From an uncultured Clostridia bacterium (GTDB lineage Bacteria > Bacillota > Clostridia > Christensenellales > Borkfalkiaceae), in contig CANQWO010000004.1 of NCBI GenBank assembly GCA_947627565.1, positions 25,996-89,995 on the forward strand: a stretch of DNA of 64,000 bases, given 5' to 3'. Position 1 is the stretch's first letter. Every line of letters begins with the position of its first letter. The notes beneath the pieces were generated by a model. The model worked only from the letters and a program-made list of their open reading frames with translations. It did no database searches and was not told the DNA's origin. A program made the position numbers and the translations under genes. Below, one piece after another: positions 21,665 through 31,395 of the stretch.

Positions 21665-21747
21665 TTTTCACGAAAAAGATAGAATGCGCAACCGAAAACG
21701 GTCGCGTCCTTGCCGGGGATGCAGATGAGAAAGTTTGAATGATCCAT
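21658..21747 (-). CDS. putative 29-aa leader peptide upstream of carA
   Basis: ATG...TGA ORF MDHSNFLICIPGKDATVFGCAFYLFREKD*; starts shortly after a consensus promoter and its stop lies in the 5' arm of a terminator. Too short for the supplied ORF track. Confidence 0.6.
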   Translation of the reverse strand: MDHSNFLICIPGKDATVFGCAFYLFREKD

Positions 21748-21763
21748 ACCGAACCTTTTTCTT

Positions 21764-21792
21764 ATTATACCATAGCCGCGCGCATTCGTCAA
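21764..21792 (-). promoter_or_regulatory. sigma-A type promoter for carA-carB
   Basis: TTGACG (21787-21792) - 17 nt - TATAAT (21764-21769) on the minus strand. Confidence 0.8.
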
Positions 21793-21869
21793 GCGATGGA
21801 TGCCATCTGCTCGCAAATGAAATTTTCCATCATGGGATGAAAAAAACGCGGAAAAGAGCCCTTTTGGAT

Positions 21870-21892
21870 AGTTCTATGTCACGCATAATACT
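21870..21892 (+). repeat. dispersed palindromic motif copy D (intergenic, upstream of carA promoter)
   Basis: AGTTCTATGTCACGCATAATACT; 17/23 to consensus. Confidence 0.55.
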
Positions 21893-21907
21893 ATGCAAAA
21901 CCGCGAT

Positions 21908-22361
21908 TTATTCCTCTTCTTCCCCATATTCCGGGTAGAACAAACAGATATCTTCGTCCGTGAACCCCTCCTCATAGGGCTTGGAGAACGGCGCGCGTTT
22001 CAGAAACGTAAACGTATCCTTAGAATCTTGCGTCTGGAACGTGCAGACATATTTTTTGCGGTCCTCCTTGACGCCGACGCATTCGTCCAGCCCATAGGTG
22101 AACGTCTTGCGCTTCGTCTTGATGAGTACCGTCTGCGCCCCCAGCTCGACGCCGAGCACTATGTTCAAGGAAAACTTGACGGCATAGACGCCGTAGACGA
22201 TAAGGAAGGAGAGGATGGCAACGGGCGCCAAAATGATAAACCCGAGATAGCGGTTGAAGGCGAATACGAGGCAGACCATCGAGAAGACGCCGAGCGCCGC
22301 GCAGATTGCCGTGACGATGTATTTGACGATCCGGATATAGCGGACAATGCATGCTTTCATC
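21908..22361 (-). CDS. hypothetical membrane protein
   Basis: ORF from MKACIVRYIRIVKYIV with two TM helices. Confidence 0.7.
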
Positions 22362-23103
22362 GAACTTCTCCTCTTTGGAAAACCACTTCGAACTGCGAGA
22401 TGAGCGTACCGTCCTCCTCCCGCGCCTCCAAAACGGAACCCCGCTCCGTATCTTCTCGATAGAAGACGAGCGTGGCGTTCTCCTTGGCCTGACGGGCATA
22501 TGCGATGCGGAACATCGCGAGGTCGCAATTCAATTCCTCCATCGAAAAGCAATCGAGGAAGAAATCCGCATAGCGCGCATTGTTCGCGTGCAGGTAGTGA
22601 TCGCAGTCGCTGTTTTTCACGGCGCGCCGATAGACCTCCCGCCCGTTCGGGATGCGGGGGATCTTCCAGCTTTCCACCTCGACCGTCTTCTCCGCGCGAT
22701 ACGGGCAGCGGGCGTGCACCTCTCCCAAGGCCTCGGGAAGCAACATCGTAAAGCGCTCCAAATCGACGAGACACCAGCGCGAAGCCACGGCCGCCACCTC
22801 CTCTCCTGCGGCGTTCGTGACGCGATAGTCGCGCTCAAAAATGACGTGCCGCGGAGGGAGCGGCCACGTCTCGACGGTGAGGACTTCGCCGAGCCGTATG
22901 GGACGGCGAAATTCGCAATATGTCGCGACCGTAATGAATCCATACCGGCGCTTTTTTAAGACTTCATAGCCGAATCCGAGCTCATCTGCGCTCGCGCCCG
23001 CGGATTCCTGCGTCAGCGAAAGGAGCGCCGAGGGCTTGAGCCGATCCTTGAAATCAAAATCGGAATAGCGCAATTCGTACTTTTTGACATTCGCATAGCT
23101 CAT
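22357..23103 (-). CDS. acyl-ACP thioesterase (FatA/FatB-like)
   Basis: Two hot-dog halves; RYSDFDFKDRLKPSALLSLTQESAG, NSDCDHYLHANNARYADF. Confidence 0.85.
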   Translation of the reverse strand: MSYANVKKYELRYSDFDFKDRLKPSALLSLTQESAGASADELGFGYEVLKKRRYGFITVATYCEFRRPIRLGEVLTVETWPLPPRHVIFERDYRVTNAAGEEVAAVASRWCLVDLERFTMLLPEALGEVHARCPYRAEKTVEVESWKIPRIPNGREVYRRAVKNSDCDHYLHANNARYADFFLDCFSMEELNCDLAMFRIAYARQAKENATLVFYREDTERGSVLEAREEDGTLISQFEVVFQRGEVR

Positions 23104-23146
23104 GGCCTCAGTTTACCACGATTTTTCCGGACTGTCAAGTATTCTC

Positions 23147-23860
23147 TCAGCCTGTTGCGAAGGAAGCGAGAAAGGAAATCAGCCCGCCCGCGATCGAATG
23201 CACCAATTTTTGCCGATAGGCATTGCTGAGCAGGAGCGCCTCGTCCTCCGGATTGGACAGAAATCCGCACTCCACGATGACCGCAGGCGCATCGGAGCAG
23301 TTGAGCACATAATAATCCCCGGCCAGCGCCTCCGACTTTTTGACGCATTCGGGCATCTCGTTGAGCGCCGTCTGAATGTGGCAGGCGAGCGTCTTGGAAC
23401 TCGGGACGTCCTCCCGAAAAAACACCTGCGCGCCGCGCCGCGCGGATTGGGAAAAGAAGTTCTGGTGGATGGAGACGACCGCCGCCGGCGCACTCTTCGT
23501 GATGATCTCCGCCCGTTTTTGCATGTCCCGCCGCTTATAGCCGGGCGTCGCGGCGCCATAGAGCCCCGCTTCGGTCGGGCGCGTCTGCACGACATAGAAT
23601 CCCGCGTCCTCCAATTCCCGCTGAAGCAGGCGGGAGATCGCAAGGTTGATGTCGCTCTCTCTCGTTCTCGAGACGGTCCCCACCACGCCGCCGTCTATGC
23701 CGCCGTGACCCGCGTCTAAGACGACGGTGAGGCGAAGCGACTCCGCGGCCGTCCGGGAGAGCGCAAAGAAACAGAAGGCAAAGGTGACCGCGACCGCAAG
23801 CGCAAGCGACAGAAAGCCCAATGCGACGCGGTGACGGTAGAAAAATTTGCGAAATGTCAT
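23147..23860 (-). CDS. cwlD: N-acetylmuramoyl-L-alanine amidase (CwlD-like)
   Basis: VVLDAGHGGIDGG, SIHQNFF, VECGFLSNPEDEALL; single N-terminal TM. Confidence 0.88.
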   Translation of the reverse strand: MTFRKFFYRHRVALGFLSLALAVAVTFAFCFFALSRTAAESLRLTVVLDAGHGGIDGGVVGTVSRTRESDINLAISRLLQRELEDAGFYVVQTRPTEAGLYGAATPGYKRRDMQKRAEIITKSAPAAVVSIHQNFFSQSARRGAQVFFREDVPSSKTLACHIQTALNEMPECVKKSEALAGDYYVLNCSDAPAVIVECGFLSNPEDEALLLSNAYRQKLVHSIAGGLISFLASFATG

Positions 23861-24003
23861 GCAATATGGTATGCGCGGACGTCGGAAAATAGAAGGAACG
23901 CCCCTGGCATGGACGTTCCCTTGCGCTTGATTTTTGCAATTGGCATTTGCGGGACCGCGCCCGCGGAGGACAAAAAGGCGCCCCATGAGGACATTGCGCA
24001 CTT

Positions 24004-25395
24004 TTAACTTTGTGCGTGCCCACGGCTTTCTCCCTTTGCCCGCAAGGATTCGTCGATGGCGGCTGCGGCACGCTTTCCCGCGCCCATCGCAAGAATGACG
24101 GTCGCCGAGCCCGTCACGGCATCGCCGCCGGCAAACACGCCCTCGAGCGACGTTCTGCCCGCTTCATCCGCCTGGATGCGGCCGCGGCGATCGGTCGCAA
24201 GCCCCTCCGTCTCCATGGAGAGCAAGGGATTGGGCGAAGTTCCCAGCGCCATGATGACGCAGTCGGCGGGAATGACAAACCGGCCGTCCGTTTCTATCGG
24301 CGCGCGACGGCCGCTCGCATCCGGTTCGCCGAGCCGCATTTCCGCACAGAGAAGCCCGGCCGCCTGGCCGTCCTCCGTGAGAACTTCCACGGGATTCGCG
24401 AGAAAGCGGAATGCGATCCCTTCCTCCTTGGCGTGTTGGACCTCCTCCCGCCGCGCGGGAAGTTCCTCCTCGGAACGGCGGTAGACGACGGTCACCTCCG
24501 CCCCCATGCGTCTCGCACAGCGCGCGGCGTCCATCGCCACATTGCCGCCCCCGACGACGGCGACGCGGTCTGCGCGGAAGATGGGCGTTTCGGACTCGCC
24601 GCGGCCCGCGCCCATCAGATTGATCCGGGTCAGATATTCGTTCGCGGAAAAGACGCCCACGGCGCTCTCCCCGGGGATCCCCAAGAAGATCGGGAGCCCC
24701 GCGCCCGTCCCGAGAAAGACGGCCTCGAAGCCCTCCGCCTTGAGGCCATCTACGGTGACAGAGCGCCCGACGATGGCGTTTTTGACAAAGGTCACCCCGC
24801 TCGCTTCGAGCGCGGCAACTTCTCTTTCGACGATCTCTTTGGGAAGGCGGAAGGACGGGATCCCGTAGGCGAGAACGCCGCCCAGTGCGTGCAACGCCTC
24901 GAAGACGGTGACGGCGTACCCGCGCGCAACGAGCTCCCCCGCGCACGCAAGGCCCGCAGGACCGGAGCCGACCACGGCCACGCGGCGGCCCGACCGCCGC
25001 TCACGGGGCGCAGTTCGCTCGGCATGGTCGGCGACAAAGCGCTCCAACTGCCCGATGGCCACGGGCTCTCCGCTCTTCCCGCGCACACAGCCCGCTTCGC
25101 ACTGCCTCTCCTGCGGACATACCCTTCCGCACACGGCGGGAAGCGCATTGTCGGCGCAGACAATGCGATAGGCAGCCCCAAAGTCCCCCGCCGCGACTTG
25201 TTTCACGAAGTCCGGAATCTTCACGCCGACGGGACAACCCGCCGTGCAGGGCCGCGCCTTACAGCCGAGACAGCGCGACGCTTCCCGCATCGCCGTCTCC
25301 GCGTCGTAGCCGAGCGCCACTTCGGAAAAATTCGTGATGCGCGACGCGGCGTCCTGCATCGGCATCGGATATTTGTTTTTTCGTGGATCCGCCAT
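24004..25395 (-). CDS. gltA: NADPH-dependent glutamate synthase small-chain-like oxidoreductase (GltA/NfnB)
   Basis: Cys clusters CLGCKARPCTAGCPVG, dinucleotide folds VAVVGSGPAGLACAGELV and VAVVGGGNVAMDAAR; paired with the next gene. Confidence 0.9.
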   Translation of the reverse strand: MADPRKNKYPMPMQDAASRITNFSEVALGYDAETAMREASRCLGCKARPCTAGCPVGVKIPDFVKQVAAGDFGAAYRIVCADNALPAVCGRVCPQERQCEAGCVRGKSGEPVAIGQLERFVADHAERTAPRERRSGRRVAVVGSGPAGLACAGELVARGYAVTVFEALHALGGVLAYGIPSFRLPKEIVEREVAALEASGVTFVKNAIVGRSVTVDGLKAEGFEAVFLGTGAGLPIFLGIPGESAVGVFSANEYLTRINLMGAGRGESETPIFRADRVAVVGGGNVAMDAARCARRMGAEVTVVYRRSEEELPARREEVQHAKEEGIAFRFLANPVEVLTEDGQAAGLLCAEMRLGEPDASGRRAPIETDGRFVIPADCVIMALGTSPNPLLSMETEGLATDRRGRIQADEAGRTSLEGVFAGGDAVTGSATVILAMGAGKRAAAAIDESLRAKGESRGHAQS

Positions 25396-25396
25396 T

Positions 25397-26230
25397 TCAG
25401 TTACCGCTCCGATAGAGATTACAGTGTTTTTCACGCATTGCCGCCTCGAACGCGGCATATGTTTTGAGGCGCCGCATGGCGTCGTCGAAATCGACGAGGT
25501 GCGCGTCGAAATCGGGGCCGTCCACACAGGCAAACTTGACTTCCCCGCCGACGCGGATCCGGCAGCACCCGCACATCCCCGTGCCGTCAATCATGATGGG
25601 ATTCATACTGGCGACCGTTTTGACCCCGTAGGGACGCGTCGTCTCCGCCGCGTACTTCATCATGACAAGCGGCCCGACGACAAAGACGGCGTCGAAGGTC
25701 TCCGCCTCCAACAGCCGGCCGAGCGGAAGACACACGTTCCCCTTTTCGCCCGCGCTGCCGTCGTCGGTCGTGAGAAAGAGGCGGTTCGAACAGGCGGAAA
25801 ATAGCTTTTCGAGGATCACCGATTCCCGGCTGCGGAAACCGATCACGGAGGTGACGTCCGCGCCCCGCGCCCGAAGCGCCTTGGCTACGGGAAGCGCGAT
25901 GGCGCACCCCACTCCGCCGCCCACGACCGCAACTTTCCGGAGCCCGTCGAGCGCCGTCGGCCTGCCGAGCGGGCCCGCGATGTCGTGGATCTCTTCGCCC
26001 GCATTTTTTTCCGCGAGCGCCATCGTAGACGCACCGACCGTCTGGAAGATGACGTCTACCGTTTCGCCGTCGTGATCGGCAATGGTGAGCGGGATGCGTT
26101 CGCTCGCCGCGTTGGCGCGCAAGATGACAAACTGCCCCGCCTGCGCCCTCCCGGCGACCAGCGGCGCCGCGATCCTGAGCCGTATGACGGTTGGATTGAG
26201 TTGCTCCCTCTCCAAAATCGGATAGCCCAT
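25397..26230 (-). CDS. ferredoxin-NADP reductase-like subunit (NfnA/PyrK family)
   Basis: FAD/NAD reductase fold, C-terminal 2Fe-2S cysteines CGCCRIRVGGEVKFAC; adjacent gltA. Confidence 0.88.
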   Translation of the reverse strand: MGYPILEREQLNPTVIRLRIAAPLVAGRAQAGQFVILRANAASERIPLTIADHDGETVDVIFQTVGASTMALAEKNAGEEIHDIAGPLGRPTALDGLRKVAVVGGGVGCAIALPVAKALRARGADVTSVIGFRSRESVILEKLFSACSNRLFLTTDDGSAGEKGNVCLPLGRLLEAETFDAVFVVGPLVMMKYAAETTRPYGVKTVASMNPIMIDGTGMCGCCRIRVGGEVKFACVDGPDFDAHLVDFDDAMRRLKTYAAFEAAMREKHCNLYRSGN

Positions 26231-26397
26231 AAGTACTCCGCAATTCTCTGAAAGAATATCTTCATTATATACAAACAAACAGGATTTGTCAACGCGGGAC
26301 ATACATAAAAAGTTCGAAATTCAACTTCCAATTCCTTGACATCGGCATGCGCGGAGAGTATAATGTATAGAAAATTGACAATTTCATGGAGAGTCTT

Positions 26398-27267
26398 ATG
26401 GCGAACGTCAAAATCGTCACCGACTCGAACAGCGGCATTACCCAAAAGGAAGCGGAGAAACTGGGAATCTCCGTCATCCCGATGCCTTTCCTGATCGACG
26501 GTGAAGAGTATTTCGAGGATATCAGCCTCACCCAATCGCAGTTTTACGAGCATCTGAAAGCGGATGCCAATGTGTCCACTTCGCAGCCCTCCGTCTCAAG
26601 CGTGACGGAACTGTGGGAATCCCTCCTCAAGGATGGAAGCGAGATCGTGCACATCCCCATGTCGAGCGGCCTTTCCGAATCCTGCCATACGGCCGAAAAT
26701 CTTTCCAAACAGTATCAGGGACGCGTGCATGTCGTCGACAACCAGCGCATCTCCATCACGCAGAAACAGAGCGTGTTCGACGCCATCACCCTCAAAAATC
26801 AGGGGAAATCGGCGGCCGAGATCAAAGAGATCCTCTTGCGGACGAAATTCGACAGCAGCATTTATATTTCTTTGGACACGCTCAAATATCTCAAAAAGGG
26901 CGGCAGACTGACGCCCGCCGCCGCGCTCGTCGGCACCCTTCTCCGCATCAAGCCCGTCCTGCAGATCCAGGGCGAAAAACTCGACGCCTTCAAGAAAGTG
27001 CATACCTTAAAACAGGCGAAGGACGTCATGGTCGCCGCGATCAGGAGCGACCTCGAGACGCGCTTCAAGGCCTACGTCGAGGCAGGCGAAATGACGGTCG
27101 CCGTGGCGCATACGGCAAACTACGAAGAGGCCGCATTGTTCCATGAGGAACTCGCCGCCGCATTCCCGCGGTGCAAAGTGACGTTTGCAGACCCGCTGTC
27201 TCTCTCCGTCTCCTGCCACATCGGGCCCGGCGCACTCGCCGTCGCCTGTTCCAGAGAGCTCAAATAA
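26398..27267 (+). CDS. DegV family fatty-acid-binding protein
   Basis: VKIVTDSNSGI, STSQPS, IPMSSGLSE, LKYLKKGGRL. Confidence 0.93.
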   Translation: MANVKIVTDSNSGITQKEAEKLGISVIPMPFLIDGEEYFEDISLTQSQFYEHLKADANVSTSQPSVSSVTELWESLLKDGSEIVHIPMSSGLSESCHTAENLSKQYQGRVHVVDNQRISITQKQSVFDAITLKNQGKSAAEIKEILLRTKFDSSIYISLDTLKYLKKGGRLTPAAALVGTLLRIKPVLQIQGEKLDAFKKVHTLKQAKDVMVAAIRSDLETRFKAYVEAGEMTVAVAHTANYEEAALFHEELAAAFPRCKVTFADPLSLSVSCHIGPGALAVACSRELK

Positions 27268-27272
27268 ACGTC

Positions 27273-27302
27273 CTCCCCGCCTTCCGAGGCGGGGAGTTTT
27301 TC
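27273..27302 (+). terminator. intrinsic terminator after degV
   Basis: CTCCCCGCC-TTCCGA-GGCGGGGAG-TTTTTC. Confidence 0.9.
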
Positions 27303-27313
27303 TATTGTTCTAT

Positions 27314-27988
27314 TCAAAAACCCGTCTTTTTGCGGCGGTAGAAGCCGCGTTGACGCGTTTCGACCAAATGATATTCCTGCTCCCGCTCAAAATCGTAGAC
27401 GCAGGCATTTTCCGCCGACGCAAAGCGCAGTTTCCCGCCGATGTCGGCCGCCTGCGCATAGCCGTATGCGCAAATGCACATCGGCACGCCGAAGCAAAAG
27501 GCCTGCGCGCGCATGAGCGCCTGTTCGAGGCCGCCTTCGAGCTGTTCATACACGCATACGGCGAGCTCGGCCCCGCAAACCGACAGCGTCTCCGCAACGC
27601 GGGGAAAATACAGGTCTTCGGCGACGATGATCCCGAGCTTCCCGGCGCCGGTATCGAAGATCTTGACACCCGCGCCCGCACGGTATTCCCCTGCGTCGAT
27701 TCGGTTGACCATATCCGAGACGCCCAAGATCTTCCCCTTCTCCGCGACGACGACGGACTTTCGGCGCATGCCGCGGGCATCGGTATAACAGCCGCAGACG
27801 ACAACGCCGCCCGTCTCCTTCGACAGGAGCGCGACATCCTCAAACAGGCTGGTCTCCCCTTTGAGTTCGCGCTCGTAGCTCACTTCTCCGAGCGCCTGAA
27901 AGGAAAATACGACGACGTCGGCCCCCTCTTCGGCAAAGTTTGCGGCATATTCCTCAAGGCCGCCGCTCGTGATAAAACAGATGCGCAT
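27314..27988 (-). CDS. carbon-nitrogen hydrolase (nitrilase) family protein
   Basis: GKLGIIVAEDLYFPRVAETLSVCGAEL resembles the nitrilase Cys region (with AED in place of the usual CYD/CED). Confidence 0.65.
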   Translation of the reverse strand: MRICFITSGGLEEYAANFAEEGADVVVFSFQALGEVSYERELKGETSLFEDVALLSKETGGVVVCGCYTDARGMRRKSVVVAEKGKILGVSDMVNRIDAGEYRAGAGVKIFDTGAGKLGIIVAEDLYFPRVAETLSVCGAELAVCVYEQLEGGLEQALMRAQAFCFGVPMCICAYGYAQAADIGGKLRFASAENACVYDFEREQEYHLVETRQRGFYRRKKTGF

Positions 27989-28116
27989 ACATATCATTGT
28001 ATCCCAAGGGCGGAATTTTTGTGACAAGAAATTGACCGAGGAAAAACGCAGGCGCGGCCAAGAGATGCGCCGTTGCCCGACAAGCAAATCTGCCCGGCTC
28101 GGAGCCGAGAAAGGCA

Positions 28117-28146
28117 GGAAAAAGCCGCCCTCTCGGGACGGCTTTC
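28117..28146 (-). terminator. intrinsic terminator after mscL
   Basis: Minus-strand AGCCGTCCC-GAGA-GGGCGGCT followed by TTTTCC. Confidence 0.8.
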
Positions 28147-28159
28147 AAAGTTCTGTGCG

Positions 28160-28699
28160 TTATTCTTGCTTGTCTTTCAGAAGGTCGCGGATCTCGGCCA
28201 AAAGTTCCTCCGTCGTGGGAGCGGCGGGCACGGGCTCGGGAGCGGGCTCCGGAGCGGGAGCAGGCTCGTTTGCGGCTTCCGCGGTCGCGTCCTCTTCTTC
28301 CTTCTTCGCCTTAAGCTCTTCCGCCTTGGCACGGACCTTATTGATCGTGCGGACGATCAGGAAGAGCACGAGCGCAATGAGAATGAAATTCAAGATCGCG
28401 GTGAGGAATGCGCCCCAGTCGATATAGATGGAATTGGCGAGGTCGATCTCCGCCGTCGCGACCCCCGCTTCATTCAGCACAAACGCCTTGTGGAGATAGG
28501 TATAAATATTCTCCAATCCTCTGCCACCCGTGATCAGGAACAGGACCGAGTTGATGACGGGCATCAGGATCTGATTGGTGAGCGCAGTGACGATCGCCGT
28601 AAACGCACCGCCGATGATGATGCCGACGGCCATATCCAGCACGTTTCCGCGCGTGATAAACGCCTTAAATTCGGCCCAAAACCCTGTCTTTTTTGCCAT
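28160..28699 (-). CDS. mscL: large-conductance mechanosensitive channel
   Basis: FKAFITRGNVLDMAVGIIIGGAFTAIVTALTNQILMP; Ala/Pro/Glu-rich C-terminal linker. Confidence 0.95.
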   Translation of the reverse strand: MAKKTGFWAEFKAFITRGNVLDMAVGIIIGGAFTAIVTALTNQILMPVINSVLFLITGGRGLENIYTYLHKAFVLNEAGVATAEIDLANSIYIDWGAFLTAILNFILIALVLFLIVRTINKVRAKAEELKAKKEEEDATAEAANEPAPAPEPAPEPVPAAPTTEELLAEIRDLLKDKQE

Positions 28700-28703
28700 A
28701 ATG

Positions 28704-30200
28704 TTACCTCCGATAGATTTTTATCAATTTTTTCAAACGCCCCATGGCATGCGCCGAGGGCATCTTTTTCATATGGAACCGCCAATTGCCGGCGTCCGTT
28801 CCGGGCACATTCATGCGGGCCTCGTTGCCGAGGGCGAGAACGTCCTGCATGGGAACGACGGCGATCCTGGCCGCGGACGCGAACGCCAAACGGATGAAGT
28901 CCTCTGGAAGGCCCTCGCCGTGCGCGCCCAATTCGACGCGGATGCGCGCCTCTTCTAGCGCGGCCGCAACGCGGGAACGGTATAGGATAAACGTCTCCGC
29001 CGGGAGCCCGTCGAAAAATCCCTTTACCGTGTCGTTGTCATGCGTGCCCGTATAGACGACGCTGTTCTCCTGAATATTTTTGGGCAGATATTCGTTATTC
29101 TCGTTGCCGTCGAACGCAAAGAGCAGGACTTTCATGCCGGGGAAGCCCGTCTTTCGAAGCAGGTTGCGGACGCCGTCGTCGATGGTCCCGAGATCTTCGG
29201 CAATGATGTTTTCCCTGCTGCCGATCCGCGCAAAGAGCTGTTCGCCCGGGCCCTTGACCCAAACGCCCGCGGTCGCGTCCTCGGCGTCGGCGTCGATCTC
29301 ATAATATCTGTCGATCCCGCGGAAATGGTCGATGCGCACGACGTCGTATGTGGAGAGCGCCGTATTGAGACGGTTTGTCCACCACGCATACTGTTCGGCC
29401 GCGTGCGCGGGCCAATCGTAGACGGGATTTCCCCAAAGCTGGCCCTTTTCCGAGAAATAATCGGGCGGAACGCCCGCGACTTTCGCCGGTTTCAGCGCCT
29501 CGTCCAGTTTGAAGAGCGACGGATGCGCCCAGACGTCCGCGCTGTCGTAGGCGACATACAGCGGGATATCTCCGATGACGGAGATCCCGAGCGCGTTGCA
29601 ATAGGATTTCAGCGCTGTCCACTGCGTATGGAACATGTATTGCACAAATTGCCAAAAGAGATACTCTTCGTGAAAATCCGTGCGAAGTTTCTCCACGGCG
29701 TCTGCATCGTGATGTTTCAACGGCTCGTCCCAATCGGAAAAAGTGCCGCCGAAGACGGTCTTGGCCGTCATGAACAGCGCATATTCTTCCGATACGCCGC
29801 TCTTGACATAGGCGCGGAACTCCTCGTTTTCAAAGGGGAAACGGGAAAATGCGGTGCGGAGCGTCGTGAAGCGCTCGCTGTAGAGCGCGGCGTAGTCGAC
29901 GCCCTCCGTCTTTTTATAGAGATTGCGGAGCTCGGCCAGCTCCTTCTTGGTGAGGAGCCCCGCTTCGCCGAGTTGATCCAGATCGATCAAATAGGGATTG
30001 CCCGAATCGCACGAGACGGACTGGTAGGGAGAATCGCCGTAGCCGGTCTGCACAAGGGGCAAAATCTGCCAATAGCCGACGCCGCACTTCGCCAATTCTT
30101 TTGCGAAATAATAGGCTTGCTTTCCGAGCGAACCGATCCCGTAATCTCCCGGAAGAGAGGAAATATGGACCAGAACGCCTGCTTTCCGTTGGTTTTTCAT
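28704..30200 (-). CDS. malQ: 4-alpha-glucanotransferase
   Basis: VHISSLPGDYGIGSLG, DIPLYVAYDSADVWAH, RIDHFRGIDRYYEI, AEDLGTID. Confidence 0.96.
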   Translation of the reverse strand: MKNQRKAGVLVHISSLPGDYGIGSLGKQAYYFAKELAKCGVGYWQILPLVQTGYGDSPYQSVSCDSGNPYLIDLDQLGEAGLLTKKELAELRNLYKKTEGVDYAALYSERFTTLRTAFSRFPFENEEFRAYVKSGVSEEYALFMTAKTVFGGTFSDWDEPLKHHDADAVEKLRTDFHEEYLFWQFVQYMFHTQWTALKSYCNALGISVIGDIPLYVAYDSADVWAHPSLFKLDEALKPAKVAGVPPDYFSEKGQLWGNPVYDWPAHAAEQYAWWTNRLNTALSTYDVVRIDHFRGIDRYYEIDADAEDATAGVWVKGPGEQLFARIGSRENIIAEDLGTIDDGVRNLLRKTGFPGMKVLLFAFDGNENNEYLPKNIQENSVVYTGTHDNDTVKGFFDGLPAETFILYRSRVAAALEEARIRVELGAHGEGLPEDFIRLAFASAARIAVVPMQDVLALGNEARMNVPGTDAGNWRFHMKKMPSAHAMGRLKKLIKIYRR

Positions 30201-30204
30201 GATG

Positions 30205-31395
30205 TTACCCAAGTAATTTTTTTAATCGGCGGCATGCCTCGGCCGTATTTTCAGCCGAACCGAATGCCGTAAGACGGAAGAATCCCTCGCCGTTTTTGCC
30301 GAAACCGCTTCCCGGCGTCCCGACGACGTTCGCCTCCTCCAAAAGCCAATCGAAAAACTCCCAGCTCGTCCTGCCGCCGGGACATTTCATCCAGATGTAG
30401 GGCGAATTTTTGCCGCCCGTATAATAGATCCCGAGCTCGTCGAGCGTGGACGCGATGCGGCGCGCATTGGAGCGGTAATACTCGAGATTTTGCCTGACCT
30501 CGCGCTCGCCGTCTTCCGTAAACACGGCCGCCGCCCCCATCTGCGTCACATACGAGACGCCGTTGAACTTCGTCGATTGCCGCCTTGCCCAGAGTTTCGC
30601 AAGCGGAACCCCTTCCCGTTCGAGCTCCGCGGGCACGATCGTATAGCCGCAGCGGACGCCCGTAAATCCCGCCGTCTTGGAATAGGAACAGAACTCGATG
30701 GCGCACGTCTTCGCGCCTTCGATCTCATAGATGGAGCGGGGAAGCGCAGGATCGCAGATGAAATACTCATAGGCGGCGTCGTACAGAATGACGGCGCCGT
30801 GGCGATTGGCGTAATCCACCCAAGCCTTGAGACCCACGCGGTCGTATGCGGCGCCCGTCGGGTTGTTGGGGGAACAGATGTAGATGATGTCGGCGGAGAC
30901 GCCCTCGTCGGGCATGGGAAGAAATCCGTTCTCCTCCGTCGCGTCGGCATAGACGATCTTGCGCCCCGCCATGATGTTGGTATCCACATAGACGGGATAG
31001 ACGGGATCGGGCACGAGCACGACGTTCTCCGCAGAGAACAGGTCGAGAATGTTGGAGAGATCGGACTTTGCGCCGTCCGAAATGAAAATTTCCCTGTCCG
31101 TGAGCGTCACGCCCTTGCGCGCATAGCTCCCCTCGATGGACCGGATAAGCGATTCGTAGCCGTAGCAAGTCGCATCGGGACCGTAGCCCTTGAACGTCTC
31201 GGCATGGGCGAGGTCCTCCACCGCACGGTGCATCGCCTGAATGACGCAGGGCGCGAGCGGGCGCGTGACGTCCCCGATGGAGAGCTTGATGACCTTCTTT
31301 TCGGGGTGTGCCTTCTGATAGGCTGTAAATTTGGAGCCGACCGTCGCGAAGAGGTAGGACTCCTTGAGATCGAGAAAATTACGGTTGATTTTCAT
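30205..31395 (-). CDS. dapL: LL-diaminopimelate aminotransferase
   Basis: [71 protein letters not shown]. Confidence 0.95.
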   Translation of the reverse strand: MKINRNFLDLKESYLFATVGSKFTAYQKAHPEKKVIKLSIGDVTRPLAPCVIQAMHRAVEDLAHAETFKGYGPDATCYGYESLIRSIEGSYARKGVTLTDREIFISDGAKSDLSNILDLFSAENVVLVPDPVYPVYVDTNIMAGRKIVYADATEENGFLPMPDEGVSADIIYICSPNNPTGAAYDRVGLKAWVDYANRHGAVILYDAAYEYFICDPALPRSIYEIEGAKTCAIEFCSYSKTAGFTGVRCGYTIVPAELEREGVPLAKLWARRQSTKFNGVSYVTQMGAAAVFTEDGEREVRQNLEYYRSNARRIASTLDELGIYYTGGKNSPYIWMKCPGGRTSWEFFDWLLEEANVVGTPGSGFGKNGEGFFRLTAFGSAENTAEACRRLKKLLG

